Assembly: GCF_024721265.1 (NCBI RefSeq)
Contig: NZ_JAMXOC010000007.1
Location: forward strand, 1 to 64,000
Length of the DNA: 64,000 bases
Direction of reading: 5' to 3'
Origin: Ohessyouella blattaphilus
GTDB taxonomy: Bacteria; Bacillota; Clostridia; Lachnospirales; Lachnospiraceae
Part shown: piece after piece, positions 35,901 through 44,314 of the stretch
How positions within the stretch are numbered: the stretch's first letter is position 1
Layout: every line of letters starts with the position of its first letter
Position numbers and translations under genes: made by a program
Notes under the pieces: model-generated
What the model was told of the DNA's origin: nothing
Database searches by the model: none
Seen by the model: the letters and a program-made list of their open reading frames with translations, nothing else

Positions 35901-36124
35901 TCTACCACCTCTACGGTTAAGGGTTCAATATAAACTTTATCCGCAATATCCTTATCGGTCATAATCGTTGCCGGATTCGAGTTTAAAAGCACTACCTCTA
36001 CTCCCTCTTCTTTCAGAGAGCGGCACGCCTGAGTACCAGCATAATCAAACTCGGCTGCCTGACCAATGACGATCGGACCAGAACCAATTACCAAAACTTT
36101 CTTTATATCTTCAATACGAGGCAT
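32924..36124 (-). CDS. carB: Carbamoyl-phosphate synthase large subunit
   Basis: 1066 aa, standard length. Two homologous ATP-grasp halves are visible (each starting near [13 protein letters not shown] / [13 protein letters not shown] and containing [20 protein letters not shown] / [20 protein letters not shown]), and a C-terminal MGS-like regulatory domain (about 935-1066). It makes carbamoyl phosphate from ammonia delivered by CarA, for pyrimidine and arginine synthesis. The start overlaps the carA stop by one base. Confidence 0.98.
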   Translation of the reverse strand: [1066 protein letters not shown]

Positions 36125-37194
36125 TATTTAGCTCCTTTCATCATATCCATAAAACGGTCAAACAAATAGCCTGAGTCTAGAGGACCAGGGGCAGCTTCTG
36201 GGTGAAACTGCACGGTAAAGATATTCTTATTCTTATAGGCAAACCCTTCATTCGTCTTGTCATTTACATTGATAAAGGCTTCTTCAGCCACCTCTGTGCC
36301 TAATGTGCTACCATCTACAGCATATCCGTGATTCTGGGAAGAAATATACACCCGGCCATTCTCTAAATCCTTCACCGGATGGTTGCCTCCCCGGTGACCA
36401 TACTTTAGCTTATACGTCTTCGCCCCATTAGCTAGCGCCATTAACTGGTGCCCCAGACAGATAGCAAAAATCGGAATATCACTCTGGTAAAGTTGCTTTA
36501 TCTCTTCGATGATCTGAACATTTGTCTCCGGATCTCCAGGGCCATTGCTCAGCATAATCCCCTCAGGATTCGCTTCGATGATCTCCGTCGCTTTCGTACT
36601 AGCTGGGTAGACGGTTACTTCACAGCCCCTGTCATTTAAAGATTTGGCGATATTCTTCTTGGCGCCGTAGTCCATTAGGGCTACTTTAGGGCCGTCACCT
36701 GGCAAAACATACTTCTCTTTGCAGGTTACTTTGCTGACCACATCACCAATTTTATATGCTTTAAGCTTGGGAATAATTTCCTCCAAATCATAATTCTCAT
36801 TGGTGGTAATCATGCCGTTCATCGTCCCTTTTTCACGAAGTATCTTCGTCAGTGCACGGGTATCAATACCAGCAATACCGGGAATATCTTGAGTTGTTAA
36901 AAAGTCTTGGATAGTACCTTCAGAACGGAAGTTACTAGGTATGCGAGATAATTCTCTGACGATAAAGCCATCGGGCCAGGCTTTCTTAGATTCCATATCG
37001 GGTGTGATTCCATAATTGCCTATCAAAGGATAGGTCATCGCGACGGCTTGTCCTGCATAGGACGGATCCGTTAATACTTCCAAATAGCCAGTCATCGACG
37101 TATTAAAAACGATTTCGCTAATTATATCTTTTTTCGAGCCGATACTAATACCCGAAAAGACGGTTTTGTCTTCCAAAATAAGAAATGCTTTCAT
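36124..37194 (-). CDS. carA: Carbamoyl-phosphate synthase small subunit
   Basis: 356 aa. N-terminal CPSase small domain followed by a class I glutamine amidotransferase domain with nucleophile Cys in IFAICLGHQLMALA and catalytic His/Glu in VQFHPEAAPGP. It supplies ammonia from glutamine to CarB. The ribosome site is weak (AGTAGGG). A hairpin with a T-run (37226-37255) lies between the promoter and the start. Confidence 0.97.
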   Translation of the reverse strand: MKAFLILEDKTVFSGISIGSKKDIISEIVFNTSMTGYLEVLTDPSYAGQAVAMTYPLIGNYGITPDMESKKAWPDGFIVRELSRIPSNFRSEGTIQDFLTTQDIPGIAGIDTRALTKILREKGTMNGMITTNENYDLEEIIPKLKAYKIGDVVSKVTCKEKYVLPGDGPKVALMDYGAKKNIAKSLNDRGCEVTVYPASTKATEIIEANPEGIMLSNGPGDPETNVQIIEEIKQLYQSDIPIFAICLGHQLMALANGAKTYKLKYGHRGGNHPVKDLENGRVYISSQNHGYAVDGSTLGTEVAEEAFINVNDKTNEGFAYKNKNIFTVQFHPEAAPGPLDSGYLFDRFMDMMKGAK

Positions 37195-37225
37195 TCTTTT
37201 CCCTACTTTCCTATATCATTTCATA

Positions 37226-37255
37226 AAAATGGGAACGCGTAACAAACGTGTCCCC
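37226..37255 (-). terminator. Leader hairpin upstream of carA (possible attenuator)
   Basis: On the minus strand GGGGACACGT pairs with ACGCGTTCCC (one mismatch, one G-U) around TTGTT and is followed by ATTTTTA. It lies about 30 bases after the predicted transcription start and about 30 before carA, so it would act as a leader terminator. No PyrR binding-loop sequence was recognised, so the control mechanism is open. Confidence 0.55.
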
Positions 37256-37290
37256 TCCCTTGGTTGCCTCAATATGCTTAAACTTATAGA

Positions 37291-37319
37291 ATTATACTAC
37301 AAAACTCTTAATGTGGCAA
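37291..37319 (-). promoter_or_regulatory. Promoter of carA-carB
   Basis: TTGCCA (37314-37319), 17 bases, TATAAT (37291-37296) on the minus strand. The -35 box and part of the spacer lie in the last codons of the preceding lipoprotein gene, whose stop is at 37308. Confidence 0.75.
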
Positions 37320-38207
37320 GTACTCTAAATCATCAAATTCATGAGTCGATGCCAGCAGGGAATAATCACAAAGAAAATATGAGTTGTTAGCGGCAAGCGG
37401 TGTGGGAATCTGAAAAGTCAGATCCGCATACTTAAATTCGCCATCAATCTTAACAAGGTCCCAGGCGTGATAGTCGTTATTGGCAAAGCCAGTAACGTAG
37501 ACGCACTCGATTCCTAGGCGCTCTAAAAGAATCTGCAGGGCTTTAGAGTAGCCAGCACAGACGGAGGTCTTATTTAAAAAGACGCTGATTATATTTTGGT
37601 TATCTGAAGAGCTTAAATCAAACGTCGTATTTTGCCCCACGTAATCAAAGCAGTACTGAATCTTCTCGTAGGTCGAACCCTCTACCGGAGCGCCCGCTAA
37701 AACGGCGGCAATCGTTGTTTCTAGCTGCGCGGTGATACCTGCCCGCTCCTCCCTACTGTAGTTATAGTCAATCTCAAAGACAAGACACGACTCTTCCTGA
37801 CCAGGCGGGCCGACATAATCCTCATCGTATTCACCGCCGTAGATACTAACCTCACTATCACACCAGAAGATTTCTGGGTTATCGTGAGTCACGTATTCAA
37901 AGAGTAAAAACGCTCGGTCGATGTCGTCATGACTTACGTATATCTTAGGCAATTGGCGCATCATTCCGTAATAGAGCTCGCCGTAGGCAATCTTCTCATT
38001 TTCAGCTAACTGATCAAAATAATAAAGATAGCCCTTTGCTTCTCGCGCCTTTAGCTCGCTAACACCGCCGCCAAGACCAGCTATACGACTAGCCACTTGA
38101 ACAGCCGTCTTGGGCGCTTCCTTCTCTTCTTCTACCTGGGGCTCTTTTCCACACCCTGCTAACAGCAAGGAGATTAGTAAAATCGTAGCGATTAACTTTC
38201 TGCCCAT
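37308..38207 (-). CDS. Predicted lipoprotein with transglutaminase-like domain
   Basis: 299 aa. Signal peptide and lipobox LAGC (cysteine near residue 19). The region 170-265 has the Cys-His-Asp core of transglutaminase/protease folds: TSVCAGYSKALQILLERLGI (Cys), NDYHAWDLVKI (His) and KYADLTF (Asp). Such extracellular domains act as cysteine proteases, transglutaminases or peptide-binding modules. It follows rseP by 29 bases and is the last gene of the pyrH-to-rseP run. The target is unknown. Confidence 0.85.
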   Translation of the reverse strand: MGRKLIATILLISLLLAGCGKEPQVEEEKEAPKTAVQVASRIAGLGGGVSELKAREAKGYLYYFDQLAENEKIAYGELYYGMMRQLPKIYVSHDDIDRAFLLFEYVTHDNPEIFWCDSEVSIYGGEYDEDYVGPPGQEESCLVFEIDYNYSREERAGITAQLETTIAAVLAGAPVEGSTYEKIQYCFDYVGQNTTFDLSSSDNQNIISVFLNKTSVCAGYSKALQILLERLGIECVYVTGFANNDYHAWDLVKIDGEFKYADLTFQIPTPLAANNSYFLCDYSLLASTHEFDDLEYLPH

Positions 38208-38236
38208 TTCTTTTCCTCTATCATCAATTGCAACTC

Positions 38237-39268
38237 TTAGAAAAACAACTTACGAACGTCGTTAAAGGTTACCACTAGCATTAACAGTAATAAGAGAATG
38301 ATTCCCACCATGTGAACCATCCCTTCCTTTTCCGGGGGAATCCTTTTTCGGCGAACCCCTTCGATAATCAGGAATACCAGCCTGCCGCCGTCAAGAGCCG
38401 GTAGTGGTAAAAGGTTCATAACCCCTAGGTTAGCCGAAATCAAAATGGCTAGGTTCATCAGGTTAATAATCACCGTAAGCGCGCCGTCGCTTTTGGTCTG
38501 CTGATAGGTGTCGTCAACGAGATTTACAATACCCACTGGACCTGATAGGTCATTAATACCTACTTGGCCTGTGACCATCATTCCTAGCGACTTAAAGGTC
38601 ACCTTAATAACATACTCCACCTCGTAAAAGCCATACTGAAACATCTGCGAAACGCTGGCTTTCTGATACGCACCACCTGTCACTCCCAAACGGTAATACT
38701 TGAGCTCATCGTCGTATTTCGGCGTTAGCTTTACACTTTCCTCTTTTCCGTCACGAACGTAGGTTAAGGTCACGTCCTCTCCTTGATGCAACTGATTATG
38801 GGTGCTTAATTCGCGAAAGAGATGCACGTTCTTCCCGTTAATCTTGGTAATCACATCACCCGCTTCCACGCCCGCTTCAGCGGCCGGATAACCTGGTGTC
38901 ACTTCACCAATAACGGTGTCGTCATACCCTACAAACCCTTTTAAAACTACCGCTAGAATAAAGGCGAAGATAAAGTTAAAGACCGCCCCGGCGACAATAA
39001 CCGAAATCCGGGCCAATACTCCTTTATTATTAAAATTTCCTGGAGAATCCGTCACTTCCTCATCTTCTCCCATCATACAAGAGCCACCAATGGGAAGTAA
39101 CTTTAAAGCGTAGACGGTACCTTTATACTCTTTCTTCAGTAAAATCGGTCCCATACCTAAAGCAAATTCGGTAACATCTATACCGTTTGCTTTTGCTAAG
39201 AGAAAATGTCCCAGCTCATGTACAAAAATAATCAAACCAAATACGATAATTGCTAAAATAATACCCAA
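38237..39268 (-). CDS. rseP: Site-2 metalloprotease RseP/RasP
   Basis: 343 aa intramembrane zinc protease. Zinc motif HELGH in the first helix, PDZ domain (about 115-200, GYPAAEAGVEAGDVITKING) and the C-terminal LLPLPALDGGR motif that completes the site. It cuts transmembrane anti-sigma factors or signal-peptide remnants. The start is probably TTG at 39268 with AGGAGG somewhat far upstream; an alternative non-ATG start is possible. Typical position after dxr. Confidence 0.95.
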   Translation of the reverse strand: MGIILAIIVFGLIIFVHELGHFLLAKANGIDVTEFALGMGPILLKKEYKGTVYALKLLPIGGSCMMGEDEEVTDSPGNFNNKGVLARISVIVAGAVFNFIFAFILAVVLKGFVGYDDTVIGEVTPGYPAAEAGVEAGDVITKINGKNVHLFRELSTHNQLHQGEDVTLTYVRDGKEESVKLTPKYDDELKYYRLGVTGGAYQKASVSQMFQYGFYEVEYVIKVTFKSLGMMVTGQVGINDLSGPVGIVNLVDDTYQQTKSDGALTVIINLMNLAILISANLGVMNLLPLPALDGGRLVFLIIEGVRRKRIPPEKEGMVHMVGIILLLLLMLVVTFNDVRKLFF

Positions 39269-39276
39269 ATTAATCT

Positions 39277-40419
39277 TTACCTCCTAGATTCAATCCGTGC
39301 GTAGACCGCTTGTTCTGTCTCAAGAATCTCTTCTAATGTAGGATTCTCAATCACCTTGTGGTGCAGCAGACAATCCTCAATAATTAAAGCGATCTCTAGA
39401 AATGTAACTTCCCCCCGAAGAAACATCGCTACCGCTTTTTCGTTAGCCGCGTTGTAGACCGTTGGCAGACTTCCGCCCCGACGCCCAGCAATATAAGCTA
39501 GCTTAAGGCCATAGAACGTATCCATATCCGGAGCCCGGAAATCAAGGCTACGAATTCTCTTAAAGTCTAATCTCTCTCCCGGTAGTTCCCGACGTTCCGG
39601 ATAAAAGAGCGCGTACTGAATTGGCATCTTCATATCCGGCGTTCCTAATTGGGCTATCACCGAGCCATCTATATACTCTACCATGGAGTGAATCACGCTT
39701 TTAGGCTGTACCACTACCTTCACCCGGTCAATGTCAATATCAAAAAGCCATCTGGCTTCCATTACTTCTAACCCTTTATTTACCATCGTGGCCGAGTCTA
39801 TCGTAATTTTCTGCCCCATAGTCCAGTTGGGATGCTTTAGGGCATCTGCTGGCTTTACACTCAATAATTCCTCTTCTCGTTTTCCTAGAAAAGGACCACC
39901 TGAGGCTGTTAACCACAGCTTTTCCACCGCCTTCTGGGAGTTCCCTTGAAGGGCCTGGAAAATAGCCGAATGCTCGCTATCAACCGGAAGAATCCGAACG
40001 CCCTTTTCCTTCGCTAAAGGCATAATCAAATGGCCAGCGCAGACAAGGGTCTCTTTATTTGCAAGGGCAATGTCTTTTCCGGCTTTAATTGCTTCTAAGG
40101 TCGGACGAATGCCAATCATACCCACCACTGCCGTAACTACTGTCTGGGCCTCGGCGGCGGTAGCTACTTCGACTAGCCCATCCATACCACCACTGACCGT
40201 AACTTCCATATCTGCTAGACGCTGCTTTAACTCCAAGGCCTTATCAGGATTTCCCATCGCCACAAGACTGGGCTTATAACGGCGAACCTGAGCCTCTAAA
40301 AGATCGATATTTTCTTTTGCCGCTAAGGCAACTACTTCTATTTCTGGAAACCGATTCACAATCTCTAACGTCTGCGTTCCGATCGAACCGGTGGATCCTA
40401 AGATTGCAATTTTCTTCAT
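39277..40419 (-). CDS. dxr: 1-deoxy-D-xylulose 5-phosphate reductoisomerase
   Basis: 380 aa. Second step of the MEP isoprenoid pathway. NADPH motif GSTGSIGTQTLEI at the N-terminus, ALANKETLVCAG near 120, metal and substrate residues in PVDSEHSAIFQ and LTASGGPF, and MNKGLEVMEA-like MVNKGLEVMEARWL. AGGAG precedes the ATG. It supplies the precursor for UppS encoded two genes upstream in the same run. Confidence 0.97.
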   Translation of the reverse strand: MKKIAILGSTGSIGTQTLEIVNRFPEIEVVALAAKENIDLLEAQVRRYKPSLVAMGNPDKALELKQRLADMEVTVSGGMDGLVEVATAAEAQTVVTAVVGMIGIRPTLEAIKAGKDIALANKETLVCAGHLIMPLAKEKGVRILPVDSEHSAIFQALQGNSQKAVEKLWLTASGGPFLGKREEELLSVKPADALKHPNWTMGQKITIDSATMVNKGLEVMEARWLFDIDIDRVKVVVQPKSVIHSMVEYIDGSVIAQLGTPDMKMPIQYALFYPERRELPGERLDFKRIRSLDFRAPDMDTFYGLKLAYIAGRRGGSLPTVYNAANEKAVAMFLRGEVTFLEIALIIEDCLLHHKVIENPTLEEILETEQAVYARIESRR

Positions 40420-40428
40420 AATAAACTC

Positions 40429-41241
40429 CTAAATACTGCTTAATAACTGGGATAAATAATAAATGATAGGGGCGGTGAAAATCACGCTGTCAAAGCGGTC
40501 AAGGATTCCCCCATGTCCAGGAATCAAGTAACCGTAGTCCTTTACCTGGTGATTACGCTTAATACCTGAAGCCGCCAAATCCCCCACCATGGAGATAAGC
40601 GCACCTACTCCGCAGATAATGCCATAGCGCCCCACTGAATGGCTACCAAAATTCGCCTGATTAAGAACAAAGGCAAAAAGACAGCCGAGTATTGCCGCAC
40701 CCACTACACCGCCAACGGCGCCTTCGATGGATTTCTTAGGGCTTAGAATCGGAGCCATTTTGTGCTTGCCAAAAAGCATGCCCACGCAGTACGCGCAGGT
40801 ATCACTTCCCCAAGAAGCCAGGAAGATTAAGACCACAATGGCCACGCCGATAACGCCATCGCCGCTCATCCGGGACTGGTAGATATAAGAAAGCATGACC
40901 CCCACATAAATAACGCCAAAAAACGTTAATACGATTTGGGTGGCATCATACGTCGGAAAGGTAAACACATACGTTGCTAGAATCGCTACAAGCGTGATGA
41001 TAATCGTCGCCATCACGTATTCCTTCGCTCCTAATAAGAGGACGAAATAGTAGAGAATAATGCCCCCATATGCCATAATCCCTGGAGCCTTCCTATCGGT
41101 TTTTGCTATTTTAAAGAGCTCGTTCATCCCGATTAGGCTAATCAAAAGGCAGAATCCAAAGAGAACATTGCCACCTAGACCGATAACCAGGGCCAGAATC
41201 ACCACTAACACAATTCCGCTAAGTAATCTAGTTTTAAACAT
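40429..41241 (-). CDS. cdsA: Phosphatidate cytidylyltransferase
   Basis: 270 aa polytopic membrane enzyme making CDP-diacylglycerol. The family signature near the C-terminus is SGIKRNHQVKDYGYLIPGHG, with GGILDRFDS following; SPKKSIEGAVGG is also present. About eight hydrophobic helices. It sits between uppS and dxr in the conserved Firmicutes order. Confidence 0.96.
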   Translation of the reverse strand: MFKTRLLSGIVLVVILALVIGLGGNVLFGFCLLISLIGMNELFKIAKTDRKAPGIMAYGGIILYYFVLLLGAKEYVMATIIITLVAILATYVFTFPTYDATQIVLTFFGVIYVGVMLSYIYQSRMSGDGVIGVAIVVLIFLASWGSDTCAYCVGMLFGKHKMAPILSPKKSIEGAVGGVVGAAILGCLFAFVLNQANFGSHSVGRYGIICGVGALISMVGDLAASGIKRNHQVKDYGYLIPGHGGILDRFDSVIFTAPIIYYLSQLLSSI

Positions 41242-41252
41242 CTTTTTCTTAC

Positions 41253-41951
41253 CTAAACCTTGCCGAAACGCCGGTCCCTTTCATTGTAATAAGCAATCGC
41301 TTTTGCTAATTCATCCTTATTAAAGTTTGGCCATAATACATCTGTAAAATAAAACTCTGTATAGGCTAACTGCCATAAAAGGAAGTTAGATATCCGCAGC
41401 TCACCACTGGTGCGAATCAATAAATCCGGATCCGGGATACCATTCGTATCAAGAGCCTCTGCGAATATTTCTTCTGTTATATCCTCGCTTTTTAACTGTC
41501 CTTTAGCAACCTGATCGGCAAGCTTTCTCATCCCCCGGATCATCTCGTCTCGGCTTCCATAGTTAATAGCAATTTGAAAAGACAACCCCGTATTATCTTT
41601 CGTAGTCTCCTCAAGCCCCGCGATATCTCGCTGTAAGTCAGGGGCTAGCCGGGTCTTATCACCGATAACCCGGACTCGCATATCGTTTTTCATCGCTCTT
41701 TTAATACTGTTTTTCATATAGCTGCGCAAAAGGGTCATTAGAGCCGTCACTTCCGCCGCTGGACGGTTCCAATTCTCCGTTGAGAAAGCGTACACAGTTA
41801 AATACTTAACGCCTAAGTCATGAGCGTCTTCACAGATCTGCTCTACCGTCTTCGCCCCTTGGGTATGGCCCATATTCCGAGGTAGTCCTCGATCTTTTGC
41901 CCAGCGACCATTGCCATCCATGATAATCGCTACGTGTTTTGGTGCATTCAT
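41253..41951 (-). CDS. uppS: Isoprenyl transferase (undecaprenyl diphosphate synthase)
   Basis: 232 aa from the ATG at 41951, chosen because AGGAGAAAT lies just before it; the frame is open to 41987. It makes the C55 lipid carrier for wall synthesis. Motifs: IIMDGNGRWAKDRG with catalytic Asp, HTQGAKTV, YAFSTENWNRP, and DPDLLIRTSGELRISNF near the C-terminus. Confidence 0.96.
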   Translation of the reverse strand: MNAPKHVAIIMDGNGRWAKDRGLPRNMGHTQGAKTVEQICEDAHDLGVKYLTVYAFSTENWNRPAAEVTALMTLLRSYMKNSIKRAMKNDMRVRVIGDKTRLAPDLQRDIAGLEETTKDNTGLSFQIAINYGSRDEMIRGMRKLADQVAKGQLKSEDITEEIFAEALDTNGIPDPDLLIRTSGELRISNFLLWQLAYTEFYFTDVLWPNFNKDELAKAIAYYNERDRRFGKV

Positions 41952-42017
41952 ATTATTTCTCCTAAGATAATGAAAAAAGGTACCCAAATAACAAAAGGTA
42001 CCTTTAGGCTCATTTTA

Positions 42018-42569
42018 CTATACTGTCATAATCTCATCCGATTTTACTTCTATGGCTTTATCCACTTCTTTTACAAACTTATCTGTGATTTTTTGTAATT
42101 CTGCTTCTAGATCTTTAATCTCATCCTCTGACACTTCCGATCCCTTTAGTTTCTTGATAGCATCATTACCGTCCCGGCGCACATTCCTAAGGGCAACCTT
42201 GGCATTCTCGCCTCGCTTTTTAATATCCTTAACCAAATCCTTACGACGTTCTTCCGTTAGTTCTGGGAAGGCCAGGCGGATATGAGAACCGTCATTTGTG
42301 GGGTTGATTCCTAGATCTGATTGCTGAATCGCCTTTTCAATTTCTCCAATTAGACTTTTTTCCCAAGGAGCGATTTGAATCATCCGGGCATCTGGTACAG
42401 AGATATTAGCCACCTGTTGAATTGGCGTTGGGGTGCCATAGTAATTAACCATAATCTTATTTAAAAGATTAGGATTGGCTCTACCGGCTCGGATTGCCCC
42501 AAGTTCCTCGCCTAGGCTTTCTAGGGTCTTTTGCATTTTTCCATTGTACTTTTCTAGTCTCTCATTCAT
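42018..42569 (-). CDS. frr: Ribosome recycling factor
   Basis: 183 aa from the ATG at 42569 with GGAGGTAT upstream; the open frame upstream overlaps pyrH and is not used. Motifs: AIRAGRANPNLL and RRDGNDAIKKL typical of RRF. It splits post-termination ribosomes with EF-G. It follows pyrH directly. Confidence 0.97.
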   Translation of the reverse strand: MNERLEKYNGKMQKTLESLGEELGAIRAGRANPNLLNKIMVNYYGTPTPIQQVANISVPDARMIQIAPWEKSLIGEIEKAIQQSDLGINPTNDGSHIRLAFPELTEERRKDLVKDIKKRGENAKVALRNVRRDGNDAIKKLKGSEVSEDEIKDLEAELQKITDKFVKEVDKAIEVKSDEIMTV

Positions 42570-42573
42570 AGTT

Positions 42574-43269
42574 CTATACCTCCACTTTTGTACCGGTAAA
42601 TTCTCCGGCCATTGTATTTGCAATACTATTTTTTTCATTTAAGCCAAAGACCAACATGGGCATCCGATTTTCTAAGCACATAATCGAAGCCGTCATATCA
42701 ATAGCCATTAACTTCTTTTCAATCATCTCTTCAATAGTAATGGTTTCGTATTTCTTCGCATCTGGATTTGACTTGGGATCGCTGTCGTAAATTCCGTCAA
42801 TCGCCTTTGCCAGTAACATATAATCGGCTTCGATCTCTATTGCTCTAAGGACAGCACCGGTATCCGTCGAAAAATACGGATGTCCCGTACCACCAGCAAA
42901 AAATATCACCTTTCCGTTATTTAGAGCACTCACCGCTGCATCTTTAGAAAATAAGGTGGTAAAAGCGCCACAGGTAAAAGGGGTAAAAACTTCGGTCTCC
43001 ATACCTACGTACCGGAAGATATCCGCCACATAGATACAGTTCATCACTGTTGCCAGCATGCCAATCTGATCTGCCTTAACCCGGTCTATGGTCTCACTTG
43101 TACGCCCCCGCCAGAAATTGCCGCCGCCGGTAACCACCGCTACTTGAACACCGCTTTCTACCAAGGTCTTCACCTGCTTTGCTACCCCGATACAAGTGGC
43201 CTCATCAAAGCCTGTTTTTTTATCTCCAGCTAGCGCTTCTCCGCTAAGTTTAAGTAATACTCTTTTCAT
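42574..43269 (-). CDS. pyrH: UMP kinase
   Basis: 231 aa from the ATG at 43269 (AGGAGAAAT upstream). KLSGEALAG, VVTGGGNFWRG and DAALRA-like segments of the amino-acid kinase family are visible; FAGGTGHPYFSTDTG lines the nucleotide site. It phosphorylates UMP to UDP. First gene of pyrH-frr-uppS-cdsA-dxr-rseP. Confidence 0.97.
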   Translation of the reverse strand: MKRVLLKLSGEALAGDKKTGFDEATCIGVAKQVKTLVESGVQVAVVTGGGNFWRGRTSETIDRVKADQIGMLATVMNCIYVADIFRYVGMETEVFTPFTCGAFTTLFSKDAAVSALNNGKVIFFAGGTGHPYFSTDTGAVLRAIEIEADYMLLAKAIDGIYDSDPKSNPDAKKYETITIEEMIEKKLMAIDMTASIMCLENRMPMLVFGLNEKNSIANTMAGEFTGTKVEV

Positions 43270-43318
43270 TATCAATTTCTCCTCATCTTATAGGCTATCC
43301 CGATTATAGCATAAGCCC

Positions 43319-44299
43319 TTAGAGTTCTTCAAGAAGGGCTTTTAGATGTTCTTTGTATTGTTCCCTTACGGTATCCGGACTAATAATCTGTACGTTCGTT
43401 CCCAGACCGGCTAACCAGCCGAAAAACTGGGTAGATACCTTCACATCTACCGTGGTCAAGAAAGTATCTCCGTCTTTAATAACGGGAATCTCCTTTCCAA
43501 AACGGTCAATCATCACCCCTACAAGTTCTTCGTTTACACGTAGCTTGATTTTCATGTCCTCGCCGCCGTACATGCCAAAGGTTTTACCGAGGTAATCTGT
43601 CAAGTCAAACCCTTTCTGATCAAGAGCCTTATCTCGGAGCGTCTCTAATATCTCCACCTCACCCATTTTATCCACTCGGTAGTGGCGAATGTCTTCTACC
43701 GCCGAGTCGTACGCTACCAAATAATAGAAGTCATTCTCCCATACTAGTGCTAGGGGTGAACACTGATACTCTTTATCTGCCCGCTTAGGTGTGGTTTCTT
43801 TCGTCACCGTCCACTTGTAGTACATAAAGCCAATCCGCCGATTCTTGTGGATGGCTTCGTGAATACTATCCACCAAGTAATATATACTTTCATTCATGGT
43901 CTTTACCCGGTTCGCCACATAGACCTGGCGATTAAGCCGACTAGCCTCGTAGCGACTAGTAAGACCTTCTAACTTCTTGATCAGCTCCGTTGACTTCTTT
44001 GCCGTTAAAAACCGGGACGACTGCACCGCATCAACTAGTAGCTTTAGTTCTGGTAATTCGAATTCCCTAGAAGCGATGTAGTATCCCCCTGGCCGCTCTG
44101 TTCTTCGCATAATATCTAAACCGTAATTCGTCAGGGTTTCGATATCTCCATAAATGCTCTTACGCTCAGCGCTAATCCCGTTATCCGCTAGCATATCAAT
44201 GAGCGTCTGGGTCGCTACCGGATGCTCGAAATCGCTATTTTTTAAAAGGGTATCCATAATGAAAAGAAGCTTCATCTTTTGGTTAAATGATTTTGCCAT
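43319..44299 (-). CDS. WYL-domain transcriptional regulator
   Basis: 326 aa. N-terminal winged helix (about 5-70), then a WYL domain (about 140-225) with IGFMYYKW and YQCSPLALVWENDFYYLVAY, and a WCX-like C-terminal part. WYL domains bind ligands such as nucleic acids or small molecules. GGGAGG precedes the ATG. It is encoded between murT-gatD and pyrH, with 15 bases to gatD, so it may be co-transcribed with the wall genes. The targets are unknown. Confidence 0.88.
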   Translation of the reverse strand: MAKSFNQKMKLLFIMDTLLKNSDFEHPVATQTLIDMLADNGISAERKSIYGDIETLTNYGLDIMRRTERPGGYYIASREFELPELKLLVDAVQSSRFLTAKKSTELIKKLEGLTSRYEASRLNRQVYVANRVKTMNESIYYLVDSIHEAIHKNRRIGFMYYKWTVTKETTPKRADKEYQCSPLALVWENDFYYLVAYDSAVEDIRHYRVDKMGEVEILETLRDKALDQKGFDLTDYLGKTFGMYGGEDMKIKLRVNEELVGVMIDRFGKEIPVIKDGDTFLTTVDVKVSTQFFGWLAGLGTNVQIISPDTVREQYKEHLKALLEEL

Positions 44300-44314
44300 G
44301 GCTTCCTCCCTTTC

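Noticed and set aside
37195-37290. PyrR-binding attenuator of the Bacillus type
   Set aside because: The conserved anti-antiterminator loop was not found and the leader is too short.
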